From Capillidium heterosporum (taxonomy: Eukaryota > Entomophthoromycota > Entomophthoromycetes > Entomophthorales > Capillidiaceae), in NCBI GenBank assembly GCA_016630905.1, contig WBMQ01000015.1, forward strand, positions 248,001-312,000: DNA of 64,000 bases, given 5' to 3'. The translations under genes were made by a program, and so were the position numbers. Of the stretch, positions 1 to 12,719 are shown piece by piece. Each line of letters opens with the position of its first letter. The first letter of the stretch is position 1. The notes below the pieces were generated by a model. It saw only the letters and a program-made list of their open reading frames with translations. It was not told the origin of the DNA and ran no database searches.

Positions 1-354
1 GGATGTATGAAAAGGCTCGGTTAGAGGCTTGAAGTTGGTCAACTTTTTGGGTAACTTGAAATCGATAGTTGTATTTGTGTTTAGATATATTGGATTTGGA
101 TCGTTGAATGGAATTTTTAAACTTATATCATTGTAGTGTATGTAACTTAGAGTGTCGTTGACTATTAGAAACAGGAATATAGGCGAAAGGTAGCTGGGAA
201 TTTTAATAAGTAGGCCAAGTATCGAATAGAGCAACAAATACTTTATAGAGTGGAACATTATCGTATATACTAGAAGCTGTGGTTTCAGCAGCAGTAAAGT
301 GAGCACTATAGTTAACAGTATGAATAGTATCGGTTTGTAGGTTGCTAGTTTCAT
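1..354 (-). CDS. GT69 (CAP59-type) glycosyltransferase, N-terminal part, cut by window edge
   Basis: The reading frame opens with ATG at 354 and stays open to base 1. It starts MKLATYKPILFILLTIVL and continues with hydrophobic stretches, as expected of a type II Golgi membrane anchor. It aligns residue for residue with the N-terminus of the second copy at 26.7-28.1 kb, sharing TYKPIL, LLLKPQLLVYTI, the IVNDTLS segment, LPKKL and LTEPFHTS. In that copy the catalytic region is recognisably CAP59-like, so the assignment here is by homology. This copy reads straight through the point where the other copy is frameshifted. Family members are mannosyltransferases making cell-wall or capsule glycans; the acceptor here is unknown. 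Confidence 0.6.
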   Translation of the reverse strand, partial: MKLATYKPILFILLTIVLTLLLLKPQLLVYTIMFHSIKYLLLYSILGLLIKIPSYLSPIFLFLIVNDTLSYIHYNDISLKIPFNDPNPIYLNTNTTIDFKLPKKLTNFKPLTEPFHTS

Positions 355-551
355 TGTCTATTAAAAAGTAAGAGCGTCAGTTTAAAAAATGTGTACCTGT
401 ATCGTACTCTTATCTCGAATTATATATCAAGTACTTGCTTCTCGAATATATTATTACAAATATTATTTCCAAATAATGGAACATCACTTCCAAATATAAC
501 TTCCACTACAAAAAACCTTTATTAAGTTAAACTGCCAAGCCTATCACTTAG

Positions 552-890
552 AATGCTCAAGACCAGCTGTATAATTTAGCGGCTCATACTTTTTGTAACG
601 ACCAAGGTTGTTACAATCCCTGTCACTGGGCCATTGGCCTAGTCACTTTTCCTACCAACTCTTCATCTTCTAACTTCTCAATTCGTAATCAAAATGGTTA
701 CGAACCTGTCTTACCCATCAAATTTCTTGATTACCTTGGTTACTTCCTTTCTCTTAACTTTAAACATACTTTAAGAACTCAAACAATCAGCAGTATAATA
801 TTGGATACTAATTTCCCAATATTTGTAAATTCACCAATAGCAGTTGATATTATCACTGGCTTGGCTAAAGCTTGGCCTAAATTTAGTTAA
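552..890 (+). pseudogene. Orphan coding segment, terminal-exon-like, no start codon
   Basis: One frame is open for 112 codons from just after a TAG to a TAA and has protein-like composition, with the cysteine cluster CNDQGCYNPCHW, an NFS glycosylation site, and a C-terminus with FPIFVNSPIAVDIITGL. No ATG is available. The segment is preceded by CTATCACTTAG, which would serve as a splice acceptor, so it could be the last exon of a gene whose first exon I cannot place, or the surviving 3' end of a dead gene. I do not recognise the family. The richness in N, S and T with clustered Cys suggests a secreted protein, but that is inference. Confidence 0.35.
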
Positions 891-3190
891 TTTATATAGT
901 AGTTTAGCCGAGAACAGATAAATATAATTTATTTACTATAACTACTGCCAAGATATCAAAGAGGTATTTAAACTTTTTAATTACTATTCGAAACCAACAT
1001 TTTGACAATATTCTACTTGCTACCTCTAGCTGTTACTCAGCAGCCTGATTTCGTTCTCTAACCTATGAATAAAATCTTGTTCTTAGTAAGCATCTTCATT
1101 TACCAGCCTAGCCCACTATATGGTTTGAACTTTTCGTTCTTCCAGCCTCTTACTACTTCCTGATCCTCCTAGCCATCCTTAGGATTCACCTCCTTTAGGC
1201 GATTGATGTTACTAATATAGTGGTAGGCATTAGTTCTACTTTCCCGATCCAGCGTATCGTATGCTCCTATTATAACGCCATAATTATTTAGATCCAGCAG
1301 CACTTTCTTGGACCTTACATATTGATAATCTTTTAGCTTGTTGAACCTCCTTTGTATAAAGGTATATATACAACTTTTCATTCCAGTATGCTTGAACTCC
1401 AAAACTACAAAAGCTGAATGAGAAAAACTAACTTCTAAAGTGCTTTTTGAGTTGAAGAATAGGGATCCATCAACATAGAACTAAAGAATCATCAACGATC
1501 AGTCAAAGATAGTGACAGTTAGAATGAGTTTCCAAATTAGAGATCAGTATTAGCAGGATAAAGTGAACTATATTATATCGACATATCTCCAAATTTTGTT
1601 GATAGGATACGAGTATAAGAATATCACGATTTAAAATACATTAGATGCTATCAACCCATTCTACTTTTTTAATGTCCTTGACGCTATTTTATAAAATGCC
1701 AGTGTTGTTGATCTTTTACTATCATCCTAAAAGTAAAGCTTTTATGATGTTTATCAAGATTAATAAGTAGGAGAGAGATGATGAAAATATATTGAATAAG
1801 CTTAGCTGAGATCAATACTATTTAGTTTATTTATAGAGCCTTCCTATCTAATGGTAGAAGGTAGTTGAATAAACCTTTACAAAACTAAAAAGGTGTTGGA
1901 ATTTTGACTTGAAACAGACTTGATTAAACTTTTTCGCTGGATTGAAGTCTGCAGAGGTAAGTGGAAATATACTACTTTAGATTTCTAAGATGAAGCTTCA
2001 AGTCTAAAGGTGGTATCTGGTAGGACGTTGAAGGTATATATATGGTTTGTACATCAGAGCTGATGGATTACAAAGTAGAGAATGTGTTATCTAGGTTGTT
2101 GAGTTCATGGTTAAGAGGATCGAAATCTAGTTATTATAAAAGCTATTTGGTTAACGAATAGTTGTCAAGTTGATTGTTACTTAAAATGGTGCTTATAGCA
2201 TCTTATTCAGGTCGAATAAAGCTTTACAGGTAAGCCAATGTAAACTGAGTTATCCACAATAAATTTCAATACATAGTTTAGGATATCAGCGCTTAGGCTT
2301 GATAAAATAAACTTCGGGCCGACAAACGTAAATTGTGCTGACTATAGCATAGTTCCATGATGGATCTTAATTTTAAGCTCACTATTTGCAAGCTGATATA
2401 GCGTAAAAGCACTAATGGACTCGCACTTTTTCCATCTACTAATTGTAAATTTCGTGTTGAAGTGCAGTATGTCTTCAAGTCCATCATTAAAAGTTCTTGG
2501 AAATGGCTCAAATTAAATCCCAAACTAAGTGCATTCTAAGATAACTATTAATTTTAGTTATGATGCAGGTAGTTTGGAATTAGTATCACATTTTCAAACC
2601 TATCTCTAAAGACTGTATATACTTTCTCCATTTCGATCAATAGCCTAAACCTTCAAAGTTGATGGTATTTGACGTTTTTGGATTCTTGAACTAAGGCTTG
2701 GGATTACTGTTCCAGCATAGAGATCAGTTTGGAATTGTATTACAACTCTATGGAGTAACTTGGAGCTTTTACTAATGATAAGGCAGTCTTAATAATATTA
2801 CCTGCACTAAACTGTCATATTAGCGAACTCCCATTACTGATTTACAAGTAGCTAGGCAGCTTCAACAATAGCTTATACATACTGCAACTATATATGCTCA
2901 TTGCCCGGTAGCATTCGCACAAAGTTGCTGGACCAGGGTAAACTCTAAGCCACCAAGCAAGTTACTTTTGTCTTGAATTCAAGCCTATTATTCATCTTCA
3001 TTAGAGTCAAAAACTGCTCCTTTTCAAGCCTATGATTGGTAGATGTCAAGACGTAACCATGAAATGGGTGAATTTAGTAATGACGCAAGCCGATTAGTAA
3101 TCTGCTTACCAAATGGCAGCAACCTACAGTTTTCAGAGCTAGATAAAGTACTGCAACTCAAACCTACACAGTAAAGCTTTTCTCTCCCAA
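891..3190. other. Decayed-gene region without an intact gene
   Basis: AT-rich sequence with several minus-strand coding-like patches. The best, around 1169-1483, reads DGSLFFNSKSTLEV and VVLEFKHTGMKS, then a 77-codon open stretch. Its E-x-K motif after hydrophobic residues vaguely recalls PD-(D/E)XK nuclease folds, but this is weak. A second patch at about 2293-2523 reads like leucine-rich F-box family sequence broken by stops and shifts. No gene can be defended here. Confidence 0.3.
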
Positions 3191-3221
3191 CATTCAAAAA
3201 ACACAAAGAACAAGAACCACT

Positions 3222-4818
3222 ATGTCATTCGATTCAACTGTATTCGTCGGTAAGCATATATTTCCCTATATTTTTTGATTTGACTAATCGAATTGCCAGT
3301 CCTTGGAGCCTCAGGCGACTTGGCCAAAAAGAAGACTTTCCCAGCTTTGTTTGGGGTCTTCAAACACGACTTTATGCCCCAAAACACGACCATCCTAGGG
3401 TATGCCCGCTCCGAGATGGACAAAGCTACCTTCCACACTCGCATCTCCGAGAAGCTTGCCAAATCTGATGACGACAAGGGCAAGGTTGCCAAGTTTTTGG
3501 AGCTCAACCACTACGTCAAAGGCTCCTATGACAAGGACCAGGACTTCCAGAACCTTACCAAAGAGATTGAGAAATATGAGCAAGGAGCCAAGAGCCGTCG
3601 TCGTATATTCTATCTGGCACTACCCCCCTCCGTCTACGGTGACGTAGGTAAGGGTCTCAAGGCCAACTGCTACCTTAAGGATGGAGTCAACCGTCTTATC
3701 GTCGAGAAGCCTTTTGGTATGGATACCGACTCCTCGCTGGAGCTTGGTAAGAAGCTGTCAGCTTTGTGGACTGAAGAAGAGGTATTTTTTATTTATACAC
3801 TATGACTAAGTAAGCAGATTTATCGTATCGACCACTACCTCGGTAAGGAGATGGTCAAGAACATCATCCCACTGCGCTTCGCCAATGTCTTCTTCGGTGC
3901 CGTTTGGAACCGCACTCATATCGATAACGTACAGATCACTTTCAAAGAGCCTTTCGGTACCGAAGGCCGTGGTGGGTACTTTGATGAGTTTGGTATCATC
4001 CGTGATATCATTCAGAACCATCTGATCCAGGTACTGTGCTACTTAGCCATGGAGAAGCCCATCTCTCTGGACGCTGAACAGATCCGTGATGAGAAGGTAA
4101 AGGTACTACGTTGTATCCGCCCTGTCAAGCCAGAAGAAGTCATAGTTGGCCAGTACGTCCAATCTGAAGATGGTAGCAAGCCCGGGTACAAGGACGACAA
4201 GGGTGTCAACCCCGAATCCAACACCCCCACCTTCGCCGCCTTGGCCCTTCACATCGATAACGAACGATGGGCTGGTGTCCCCTTCATAGTCAAAAGTGGC
4301 AAAGGTAACTTGTTTTAAAAAATCCATATTAATGTCTATGATGTATAGCTTTGGATGAGCACAAGGTTGATATCCGAATCCAATTCCGCGAGTCAGTTGG
4401 CAACATCTTCCCTGACGTCACCCGCAATGAGTTGGTCATCCGCCTCCAGCCCAACGAAGCTGTCTATGTCAAGTTCCAGAACAAGCTGCCCGGCCTTGAG
4501 ATGAAGTCGGTAACCACCGAGTTGGACCTAACTTACAAGCAACGCTTCCCCAACCAGCGCATCCCCGATGCCTACGAAGCTTTAATTCTAGATGTGCTCA
4601 ACAGCAACCACTCCAACTTCGTACGTGACGACGAATTGGATGCCTCATGGAGGATTTTCACTCCTATCCTGCACCAGATCGACAGTAAGGATATCAAGTG
4701 TGAGCCTTACGCCTACGGTACCCGTGGCCCCGCTAGCTTGAACGCCTTTGTCGAAAAGTATGGATACAAGCGCAACACCTCCTACGACTGGAAGTCTACC
4801 GCCCAGGGTAAACTTTAG
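3222..4818 (+). CDS. zwf1: Glucose-6-phosphate 1-dehydrogenase
   Basis: Oxidises glucose 6-phosphate to 6-phosphogluconolactone with NADP+, the entry step of the oxidative pentose phosphate pathway in the cytosol. Four exons (3222-3249, 3300-3781, 3818-4304, 4349-4818) join in frame to give 488 residues, close to the usual length of about 500. The first exon encodes only nine residues and the intron splits the nucleotide-binding motif, giving [14 protein letters not shown] at residues 9-22. The intron after residue 170 restores the active-site signature RIDHYLGKE (173-181; the His is the catalytic base). EKPFG precedes it and [12 protein letters not shown] follows. Introns are 50, 36 and 44 nt with GTA donors. 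Codon use is more GC-rich than the surroundings, as expected of a highly expressed housekeeping gene. Confidence 0.97.
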
Positions 4819-5984
4819 GTTTTAAATTGGTATAGTATAGTTAGTTTTTTATATATAAAAAACTTTGGCATGTGATTAGCTCTCATTTATGGGAATAAAA
4901 TTTAAGAGTGTTTTATGTGTTGGCTGTTTTATTCATATATATGCATATTATTGTCTTTATCGTTCAAAGCCATATTATAAATATCCATACACCAATACTA
5001 ACATATTTACATTGCCTTTGTTTTAATAACTGCCTTGTTTTCCCTTTACTATATCTATTTGCAAATACCATATATCCATTATTTGACAAACCAAAGCATA
5101 TTGATGCCCTTGTTTACGATTTTTTGCTCCTGTATTATATATCCTATACGAAAAACAAAATCGCAATGTAGCTGCCTTAAATTATTCAAGGACACATAAT
5201 TGAAGTCTTCTATAACATATGTATAAAAATAATTGGATGTATGTAAATTCGGGGTACGTAATTTAGTCTGGTTAAATTATAGTACTCTTAGTGTCTTGAG
5301 TTTAACTCATAAATTTTATCATGTTAGCCAATCATATCGTTTAAAATTCCAAACTATTAAAAGTATTTCATGAATTATACTATTTTACTCCCACTTGGCG
5401 CTGGGAATACTATATTGCAAATTTTTAGCTCTGTGGAACAAAGAATACCATCACTAAGATATATTGGCATGCTTATAGCTACTGAAGGTATCTTTGACTA
5501 TATATCAGGTAGTCATCAAGCAATTTTCAATGATTTTGGATTGATAAAAATACCCAAACACATCTTTGTTCTGAGTGTTTGCTATTTTCATATTGCTAGA
5601 ACTAACTTTTATACTTACAAAACCAAGAAAAGGGCTTCATATGGGCACGTAATTTGGTGTTATTCATGCCTACTTAGGCTCTTTTCACTCAGGTCAATAT
5701 AGGTGCTGTTTCCTCCAAGAGTTCGAAGCATAGCTTTGTATGTATTAATTTCATTTAAAACTTAACTATGTTAAACACATGTGTTAATACAATAATAAAA
5801 TTTAATAGTGATGGAACATATATTAAAGAAATGAAAATTTACAATTATCAAAACACGATGCTTCAACTGGTTTGTACTAGTTTTAACACTATTTATGCAG
5901 TACTTTACATATAAATTGAGAGAAATTTGATGCTAAAGCTTTAAAATTAGGTTTAAATATCTGAATAGTTTCTAAAATTCTAGA
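4819..5984. other. Intergenic, no supported feature
   Basis: AT-rich DNA downstream of zwf1. A 110-codon frame at 5370-5702 exists, but its composition, and the lack of family resemblance or start context, give no reason to call it a gene. Confidence 0.5.
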
Positions 5985-6990
5985 ACAAAAGATGTTCCAT
6001 CACAAAAGTAGTCCAGATCCCAGAATGGCTAACCTACATACTTGGCAAGGTTACCATCAATTAGTTTCATATCCTCATCCATTTAATAGTGCCAATTACA
6101 GCTATTAGGGCCATGTTTTGATGCGGGGTACATTTAATGACAAGTTTCAAAGTCATCAATTGAGGCACCTTATACGGTATAGGGCATCACTTTAAATTCA
6201 ACTTTTTACTACAAAAGCCTATAAACCGTTACAATAGCAATATAAAAGTGTGGAATATAGGAGCTATGAATACTATTGTGTCTACAACAACCAACGCCAA
6301 AATATGTCTTTTGGATTTCCGCACATGTTAGCTTCGCTATATGAATTCGCTTCATCAAACTTTATTTTAGTTAAATGGAGATCGCTTAAATTATCCAATG
6401 GAGGTAAAAGGAGTAAATCAAATGATTTGTGAATAAGTTTGTATTAATTTACTCCTTATCAATCAAATGAAGCTCAAAGGAAAAACTCGTTTAAATTATT
6501 TTTCCTACTCCAATAGCGGGGCTCCTTTATCAAAAATTAATTGCAATCTGACTTTATATGGGGATAAATTAAGTAGTATCATCAATTTGACTAAAAAAGT
6601 TTTGCAAAGGCTAACTTATACCAACCGATTTAGTTCAACGAAATGGTAAAAACTTTTGGGCTAATGAATACTTGGATTTCTATATATTATATTTGTAACG
6701 AAAAAGCACTGTAGCTTGGATATTACTCCAAGAAAGATGCTCATACATACGCTCCTCCTCATACTTTTATAGTCCAAACGTGATGCTGGCCAGTTGCAAT
6801 CTAAAGTCAATACTGGAATATCAACTTTGTTTGTTTCAGCTGTAGATCAAGATGAGTGTATAAGTTTTGTATTCATAAACTGCAAAATGAAAATCTCGTG
6901 GATAATATATGCCTTTAGAACCAGTAAATAGAGCTTTTTGAGATAAAGCCTTGTTCTTTAGAGTATATTTCTGCTCGAGAAATCTTGACC
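5985..6990 (-). pseudogene. F-box/LRR family relic
   Basis: Minus-strand patches in several frames look like the leucine-rich F-box family of this window. One reads LPPLDNLSDLHLTKIKF, typical LRR spacing. A later patch reads YKVPQLMTLKLVI, resembling the YPMPKLQRLSVS segment that precedes the terminal L-V-D-W-F motif in the intact gene at 59.5-60.9 kb. Stops and frame changes separate the patches, so no functional protein can be read. Confidence 0.3.
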
Positions 6991-7693
6991 CAGCTACTAA
7001 ATGTTATACCTGAAGGCCGATATGTATATCCATAGGTCTCAATCTATGAATCGGGTTTATGAGAAGATTGTCCTAACTAGGTGCCGACATAGGGTCATAA
7101 GGTATTCGTCACCCTACCTTCTACCCTCTAAAGTTCTTGTCGAACCTTTTGGTATAAGAATTCCAGAGAACTATTACAAAAATTAATTTCGTAATTAACC
7201 ACCTAAAAAGATATTCCTAAGCGTGCTCAAGCTTACCGACTTTTGGGATAAACGGCGGGAAATCCCAGAGTCATGTTGCCTTTTGCCTTTATTGTAAAAC
7301 AGTCAAGCCTCAAGTCGCACTTTGTCCAAAAAGTGCAGTTCGGAAACAGTTTAAATGAAAATCGTTGGTTGCAGGCAGTTGAGCATAGCGACTGGCTCAG
7401 TTTTATAAACTTAGGGCAGGGTTCCAACCTTAATTAGGCAATAAACTTGATTCGAACCTGGAATGAGCATAGTTAAATCGATGTCATTTAAGCACTAGAA
7501 CTGTTTCAAAGCAAAGTTAGATTCTTGTTTACTTTTTCAAAATATTTTATCAACTCTTAGTCTGGTAGAGGCGTTCACCTTTCAATCAACTACAACTTTT
7601 AACTGCAGCCGACCACTAGCGGTACATCGTAACTTAAAATTGCTTTTAATTGGAAATTAAAAGTGCGACTTACTTATCTAATATACATCCCTA

Positions 7694-7999
7694 ATGTCCA
7701 ATAAACAACTCAAGAATCTGACTGTCGACCCCATCGCCAAGATAGCTTGCGACTTCTGCCGGACCAACCATAGGAAGTGCGTTAGGTTCATCGGCACTGA
7801 CAACTGCGCCAATTGCATCAAGCGTGGCCTGAATTGCACCTTTGATATCCCTAGGAATCGTAGGGGCCCTAAGAACAAGTCAGACTCCAGCAAGGACAAT
7901 GAAAAACCGCCACCAGAGGATCCAGCAGAGGGAGAGGGCAATGGCGAAGGGACCAACCAGGGTAACCAGAGCAATCAGTTCGAATTTTACTTGATGTGA
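7694..7999 (+). CDS. Small Zn2Cys6 zinc-cluster protein
   Basis: An uninterrupted 101-residue frame carries a perfect fungal binuclear zinc cluster near its start: six cysteines spaced C-x2-C-x6-C-x8-C-x2-C-x6-C, from CDFC (about residues 19-22) to the Cys before TFDIP. In this family the cluster binds two zinc ions and contacts CGG-type DNA half-sites. A basic segment (RNRRGPKNKS) follows, then an acidic, proline- and glycine-rich tail. There is no middle homology region, so it is far shorter than typical zinc-cluster activators. It could be a free-standing DNA-binding protein or a truncated gene: after the TGA the same frame stays open for another 17 codons. Most of its neighbourhood is decayed. 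Confidence 0.7.
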   Translation: MSNKQLKNLTVDPIAKIACDFCRTNHRKCVRFIGTDNCANCIKRGLNCTFDIPRNRRGPKNKSDSSKDNEKPPPEDPAEGEGNGEGTNQGNQSNQFEFYLM

Positions 8000-10545
8000 C
8001 GCCTCACCAGCTTCTACGATTGCGAAATCGGCTTGTACATAAATGCGACTTAATTTTAAGACTTTCTCTTATACTAAAACCTTATCGAGTGGATGTATAT
8101 ATCTTACTCAAGTAGGACCCCGATGTATATTATCAACCCTCCATAATAAAATAGTCTTACACTACATCCTACTAACAAAATTAGATTTCCACTCTTCTAA
8201 CATGAAGTACTGTTATAACTTAACCACCAAGACCTGGTAATTTTTAAGCTTGTTACTGCTTTTCATATATGTTTTAAAATGTTTATTATACTACGATAGT
8301 AGTTATTCTACAAAGTATATATATTGCTTCTTATTGACATTAACTGCAATAATTTCGTAGAAACCGGAAAAATCAATTCGATCCAAGGAAAATTATATTC
8401 CAAGACCTATATCCAAAAAGGCTGGGATTGTAGGCACATATAAATATAGATGCTTCCATTCAAGTTTCAAAGTTTCAAATACATACCCTCCATTGCTATT
8501 TTGTCAACCGAACTCGAGCTTATATCGGCTTGAAGTAATTCTCTATCACAACTGCACCTAATTCACCGCTACATCGCGCTTTAACTTGATTCCGACTCGT
8601 ATACTCCTTTAGTCGATTTCAATACTCTTTGTTATATAAGATACGGGTACCACCAACTTCCCCGCTATTTTACTTTTATATATTTTGTTTACTTTGTCTA
8701 GATTTCTCATCAAGGGTTAATAGATTGATATATTGAATCCCTTTTAATTGATTCTTATCATGTGGAAATTAAAATTATGTTAGGTGAGGCAGGATCTTTA
8801 AATTAACTTTCTTTTACTTTCTACCTATTGACTAGGAAATTTTCGTTAGTTTAAATCGATCAAGGTCCTAGCGTTACTATGTGAGATCCAACTATTTTTG
8901 TTATACAGGCTTTATATTTCTTTATATTGTTGAAGTTATCCAGTTATTTATCTAAATTTTCATTTTACCAAACTTTATAATATATTATATTGAGTAATAC
9001 GTTGTTTTTTCATACTTTAGAGAATTCAGTCTTGCCAACGTTTTCATAGACTAACTTGGAGATAGGAAGAGCTTGACGAAAAACTACCGACAAAGAGTAA
9101 ACTATTTTAGACCAACATCCTTCATAATATAATGGTATTATATGGTGTGTAGAACAAATATATTTAAAGTAAGGTATAAATACATTACTAACTTTTGATA
9201 TTTTAATACTAGTAAGCAAGATCTTATCACCAGTACTATATCAAGCTTTGGCAAAGTAAAGTGAGAGTGGTAAGCAAAGAGTGCTTCTGAAATTTCATTT
9301 TAAACCAATATAATAGCATTGTAGCAGAGTTATGAGCTTTATAAAGGAACCAAAATATAGTAACAGTTAAGGAATAACTAGTATAGGTATAAAGTTAATG
9401 GAAACGCAAAAGAATGTAATATATACTAATGATTTTTACTATAACTTTCTAATTTGAAAAATTAAATATATTAAAACTGCAATTACTAGGGCATTGAAAC
9501 AAAGGACGTTAAATAATTTCAAGAACTCATTAAATGAGTTTATTAAGGTTGGTTCTACTGTAAGTAAAATCTGAACATGGTATATAATGGTTCGAAACAG
9601 GATGAAGGGCATCAGCACTGGTAAAGAAGTCTTGGACTTAAGGATGCTGAATAACTGCAATGGTATCAAGAAATGATGCCTCTTGAACATACTTTTTAGA
9701 AAAATACACCCAAATCAATAATCAAAATTGTTTATGCTAACGGTGTATCAAATTACTTTAAATAATTCATAACATGTGTCATTAATTGCTATAAAAATGG
9801 TTTTTTTTATTTTATCAAGTTTTTCCCAGTTTCAGAACGTGAGGGTTTTAATTCAAGGTCTATTAGACAGTACTCTTTACATTGTAAATTTAACCAGTAG
9901 CTACATTATACTTTTCAAATAGTATCCCGGGCCAAAATTACATATATTATATGGTATAGGTTAGTTGCTATCTTTAAGTTTGGCAATAGCACCTACACAG
10001 AAACGTTAATCGTACTCAAAACATTATTTTATCCATCTGTATGAGTTCAGAAGTGGATCACTCATTTCTCAAAAGAATAGGTGCTCTTGGCTGGTCTTGA
10101 TCGCTGATGGTCTCACCGTTATTTACTTTGTCAGATTCCCCTGCCCAACATGAATCAGTTTTTAGCTAGCCAAAAAATGTAGGATTATAAAGTAGATTGA
10201 TGAAAATCCATTTATAGTACTTTTTAGCGCAATAAGAAAATATAAGATGTGCCATACTAGATCTTTATTTAAAATATTTACAATACAAATACTTTTCATT
10301 TTGGCTTGATGGTTGGATAAGGCAACTTTAGTCCTCTTAATGTAGCATCCAAGGTGGCCTTATGTCCAAAAGTTTATAAATTCTAGACTAAATATTAAGT
10401 AAACAGATAATGAGTCTTCCTCTGAAGGCTTGATACTATCTATATAATAATTTATACTTTAATAAGCCCTACATACCGAATGCTTTTGATAAGAATACGG
10501 CTATTCCTTAAAGATGTGCCCGTTGCATTATAAATATATACACAT
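8000..10545. other. Intergenic, relics only
   Basis: Long AT-rich stretch. Around 8480-8740 the plus strand has a patch (AILSTELELISA, then HLIHRYIAL) reminiscent of an F-box N-terminus but interrupted by stops. Hydrophobic short frames such as 9439-9690 on the minus strand show no family signal. Confidence 0.4.
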
Positions 10546-11338
10546 CTAGAAGTCGATTAACAACTTCCCATTTACAAACCATTTTAAAGCAGCTATATTA
10601 GTTATCATTAGCTTCGACAGCTGATGCCAAATATATAGGCGGAAATATAATAAACTAAATATCATGTTACCAAACAAACGATCACTAATAATGAAGGTGC
10701 TAAAGTAGTTCCAGATGCCATCAAAATAGTACATACGTTCTAAAGTAAGAGGCAGCCCCGTGAAAACAATTGAGTGGTTGTATTTATATATTTATCCTAA
10801 ATATTGAATTTATCCGAGCCCAAGGATACACACGTCAAAAGAAAGCAGATACCGTTTGAACTTCGCCAATTACTAAATATTGCATATCTCCTCTTTACTA
10901 TTTACATATGTTCTTCCTGGCATAAAAAATTGACATGGTTCTAATCTATACCGATTAAGAAATACAGAACTGCTTCTGTTTAAAGTTATCTGGAAATGTA
11001 CTATGCTTTACCAAAGAGAAGGTGCAATTAAATTCGGACAGAATTAGCAAAGATCACCAACAAGTTATTCCCTTAAATATTGGTATTGGTGCATTTTCAC
11101 TATGGTTGTGTAACAATGAAGCATACTCTATCCATAGTCTTCGATATCTGAATTTACTTATACTTGGTAGACGTTCCTGCAGCTCATGTATCTTTACAAA
11201 TCTTTGGTAAGAAATTGCAAGGCAGATCCTTAGATTTGAAACGCTTACTTGTATCCCAACAACAGGGCACTTGAATACACAAATAATTAACCAAAGCATC
11301 CCTTCTTTATATTTAAAGTCTCTTGCTCTACAGCTCAA
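10546..11338 (-). pseudogene. F-box/LRR family relic
   Basis: Two open minus-strand patches lie in the order expected of a single decayed gene. The downstream one contains LSKLMITNIAALKWFVNG, which lines up with LISLSLMDAPVELVDWFHHN near the C-terminus of the intact F-box/LRR gene at 31.1-32.5 kb. The upstream patch is leucine-rich, but frames change between the two and stops are present. Confidence 0.28.
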
Positions 11339-11881
11339 GCCATTTTTATTGATCCAAGTTAGCTATCGGGTGAAGGACGTTAAAGAAAACCTGCCAAAAA
11401 ATAAAAAGTCCATACAAGTAACCATATAAGGGTAATCCCATTCCTCTAGGAAGGAATACAAGTTATAACAAGAAACTCAGCTTCAAAATCAAGTTGAAGT
11501 TGCAAATAGGTTAGTAATCCTTCCCAGGTAAACCCTAGATTTTGGAAAAAGATTACTAAACAGCTAAATTTAGAACGAAATTAATCCAAACTTTTTCTTG
11601 AAGTGTAAGCAACAAATCAAAGTTCTGAGAGTTAAATACTTTTTATTTATGATAAAAAATTTCAAACTGGTTCAACTCTTTAGCTCAAAATACAAAGGGT
11701 GGAGTTTCCCAATTCAATCTTTTGAATAAAGAATTTCAAACCGACGCTAGCGTTTACAATGGCCATCCCGAGGTGGCCTGTGGCGATAGTCGTGTAGCAT
11801 CAATTTGCATCTGGACATAGGTCCAGATTATTGGTGAATAAAGAGGTGATAATAGAAGAACAACAAATAATTACAACTATT

Positions 11882-12655
11882 CTAATTACATAAGGCTTGG
11901 GCCTGGTCAAGGGTCTTGATGCCCCACTGCACCAGGTTGGGTAGTGGTTGGTTGAGTTGTGATACACCCCTAAGTTCGTTTAGTATGGCCAACGACTCGT
12001 TGTAGGTGTCATAGAGTTCACTGTACAAGTCGTGATCGAACGACGCCTTAGCTTTAGCTCGCTCTGCTAGCACTAGAGTGCATATCGAGGATAGTAGGAA
12101 CTGTATGTCACGTACCGATCTCAGCTCCGAATCCATCTGCATCAGAATTTGGATCATGTTGTTGGTTGATATAGGTCGGTCGTGCGAGCTGAAGTAGGAG
12201 TGAATCAGTTTGATCCAGTGGCAGCGTAGGTTCAGTCGCTCCGCCTTGGACGATACCAAAAAGTTGAGGTAGCACAGCTTCCGCACCTCCCGCTTGCTGT
12301 CGTCACTTGAATTGGCATTGAACGTATATCGATCTAGTGAAAAATTTGGTGGATATGTCGGATTACGCTCCTGCCGGCTGTAGTTGAGTAGAGAAGAGTT
12401 CTCACTGCTGCTGCTGCTGTTATCGTCAGTCAACCCGTGAGGTGGATTTAGAAGGTGCTTTAGCGAACTGTTTTTGCTGCGTGGACTTGTGTTCTGGTAG
12501 GAGCTGCAGACGTACTCAGCCTCTTTGCACTGCCTGCACACCTCCTCGTCAGCTATGTGTACACAGTCGTAGTCGTTGGATAGGCACCTATCGCATACCA
12601 AGTTGAGTTGCAGCTGGTTGGTCTCGTAGTTGAATTTGAAAGTTTTGGGTTGCAT
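11882..12655 (-). CDS. Zn2Cys6 transcription factor
   Basis: A single-exon, 257-residue protein. A canonical zinc cluster spans about residues 21-51, from CDRC to the Cys before SSYQ, with spacing C-x2-C-x6-C-x8-C-x2-C-x6-C. A Ser/Asn-rich linker follows, including a run of five Ser encoded by a trinucleotide repeat. The C-terminal half is predicted helical (KREVRKLCYLNFLVSS onward) and may be a shortened version of the fungal transcription factor regulatory domain. It is smaller than most family members. A TATA-like box lies about 55 bases upstream of the ATG. The target genes are unknown; the nearest neighbours are decayed sequence. DNA binding follows from the family; everything about regulation is inference. 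Confidence 0.78.
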   Translation of the reverse strand: MQPKTFKFNYETNQLQLNLVCDRCLSNDYDCVHIADEEVCRQCKEAEYVCSSYQNTSPRSKNSSLKHLLNPPHGLTDDNSSSSSENSSLLNYSRQERNPTYPPNFSLDRYTFNANSSDDSKREVRKLCYLNFLVSSKAERLNLRCHWIKLIHSYFSSHDRPISTNNMIQILMQMDSELRSVRDIQFLLSSICTLVLAERAKAKASFDHDLYSELYDTYNESLAILNELRGVSQLNQPLPNLVQWGIKTLDQAQALCN

Positions 12656-12708
12656 TTCCAGTTGAAGTCAAATTTTGAAATGAAAGGTAGGATTGGAAAT
12701 GAATCACT

Positions 12709-12716
12709 TTTATATA
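12709..12716 (-). promoter_or_regulatory. TATA-like box of the zinc-cluster gene
   Basis: TATATAAA on the minus strand, about 55 bases before the ATG. The same spacing recurs upstream of several other genes in this window. Confidence 0.45.
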
Positions 12717-12719
12717 CAG

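Noticed and set aside
5370-5702. 110-codon plus-strand frame
   Set aside because: No domain, signal peptide, TATA box or homologous copy; within what is expected by chance in this AT-rich DNA.
7431-7490. GGTTCGAATC box resembling a tRNA T loop (minus strand)
   Set aside because: The flanking five bases on each side do not form a T stem, and no anticodon arm or acceptor stem can be found.
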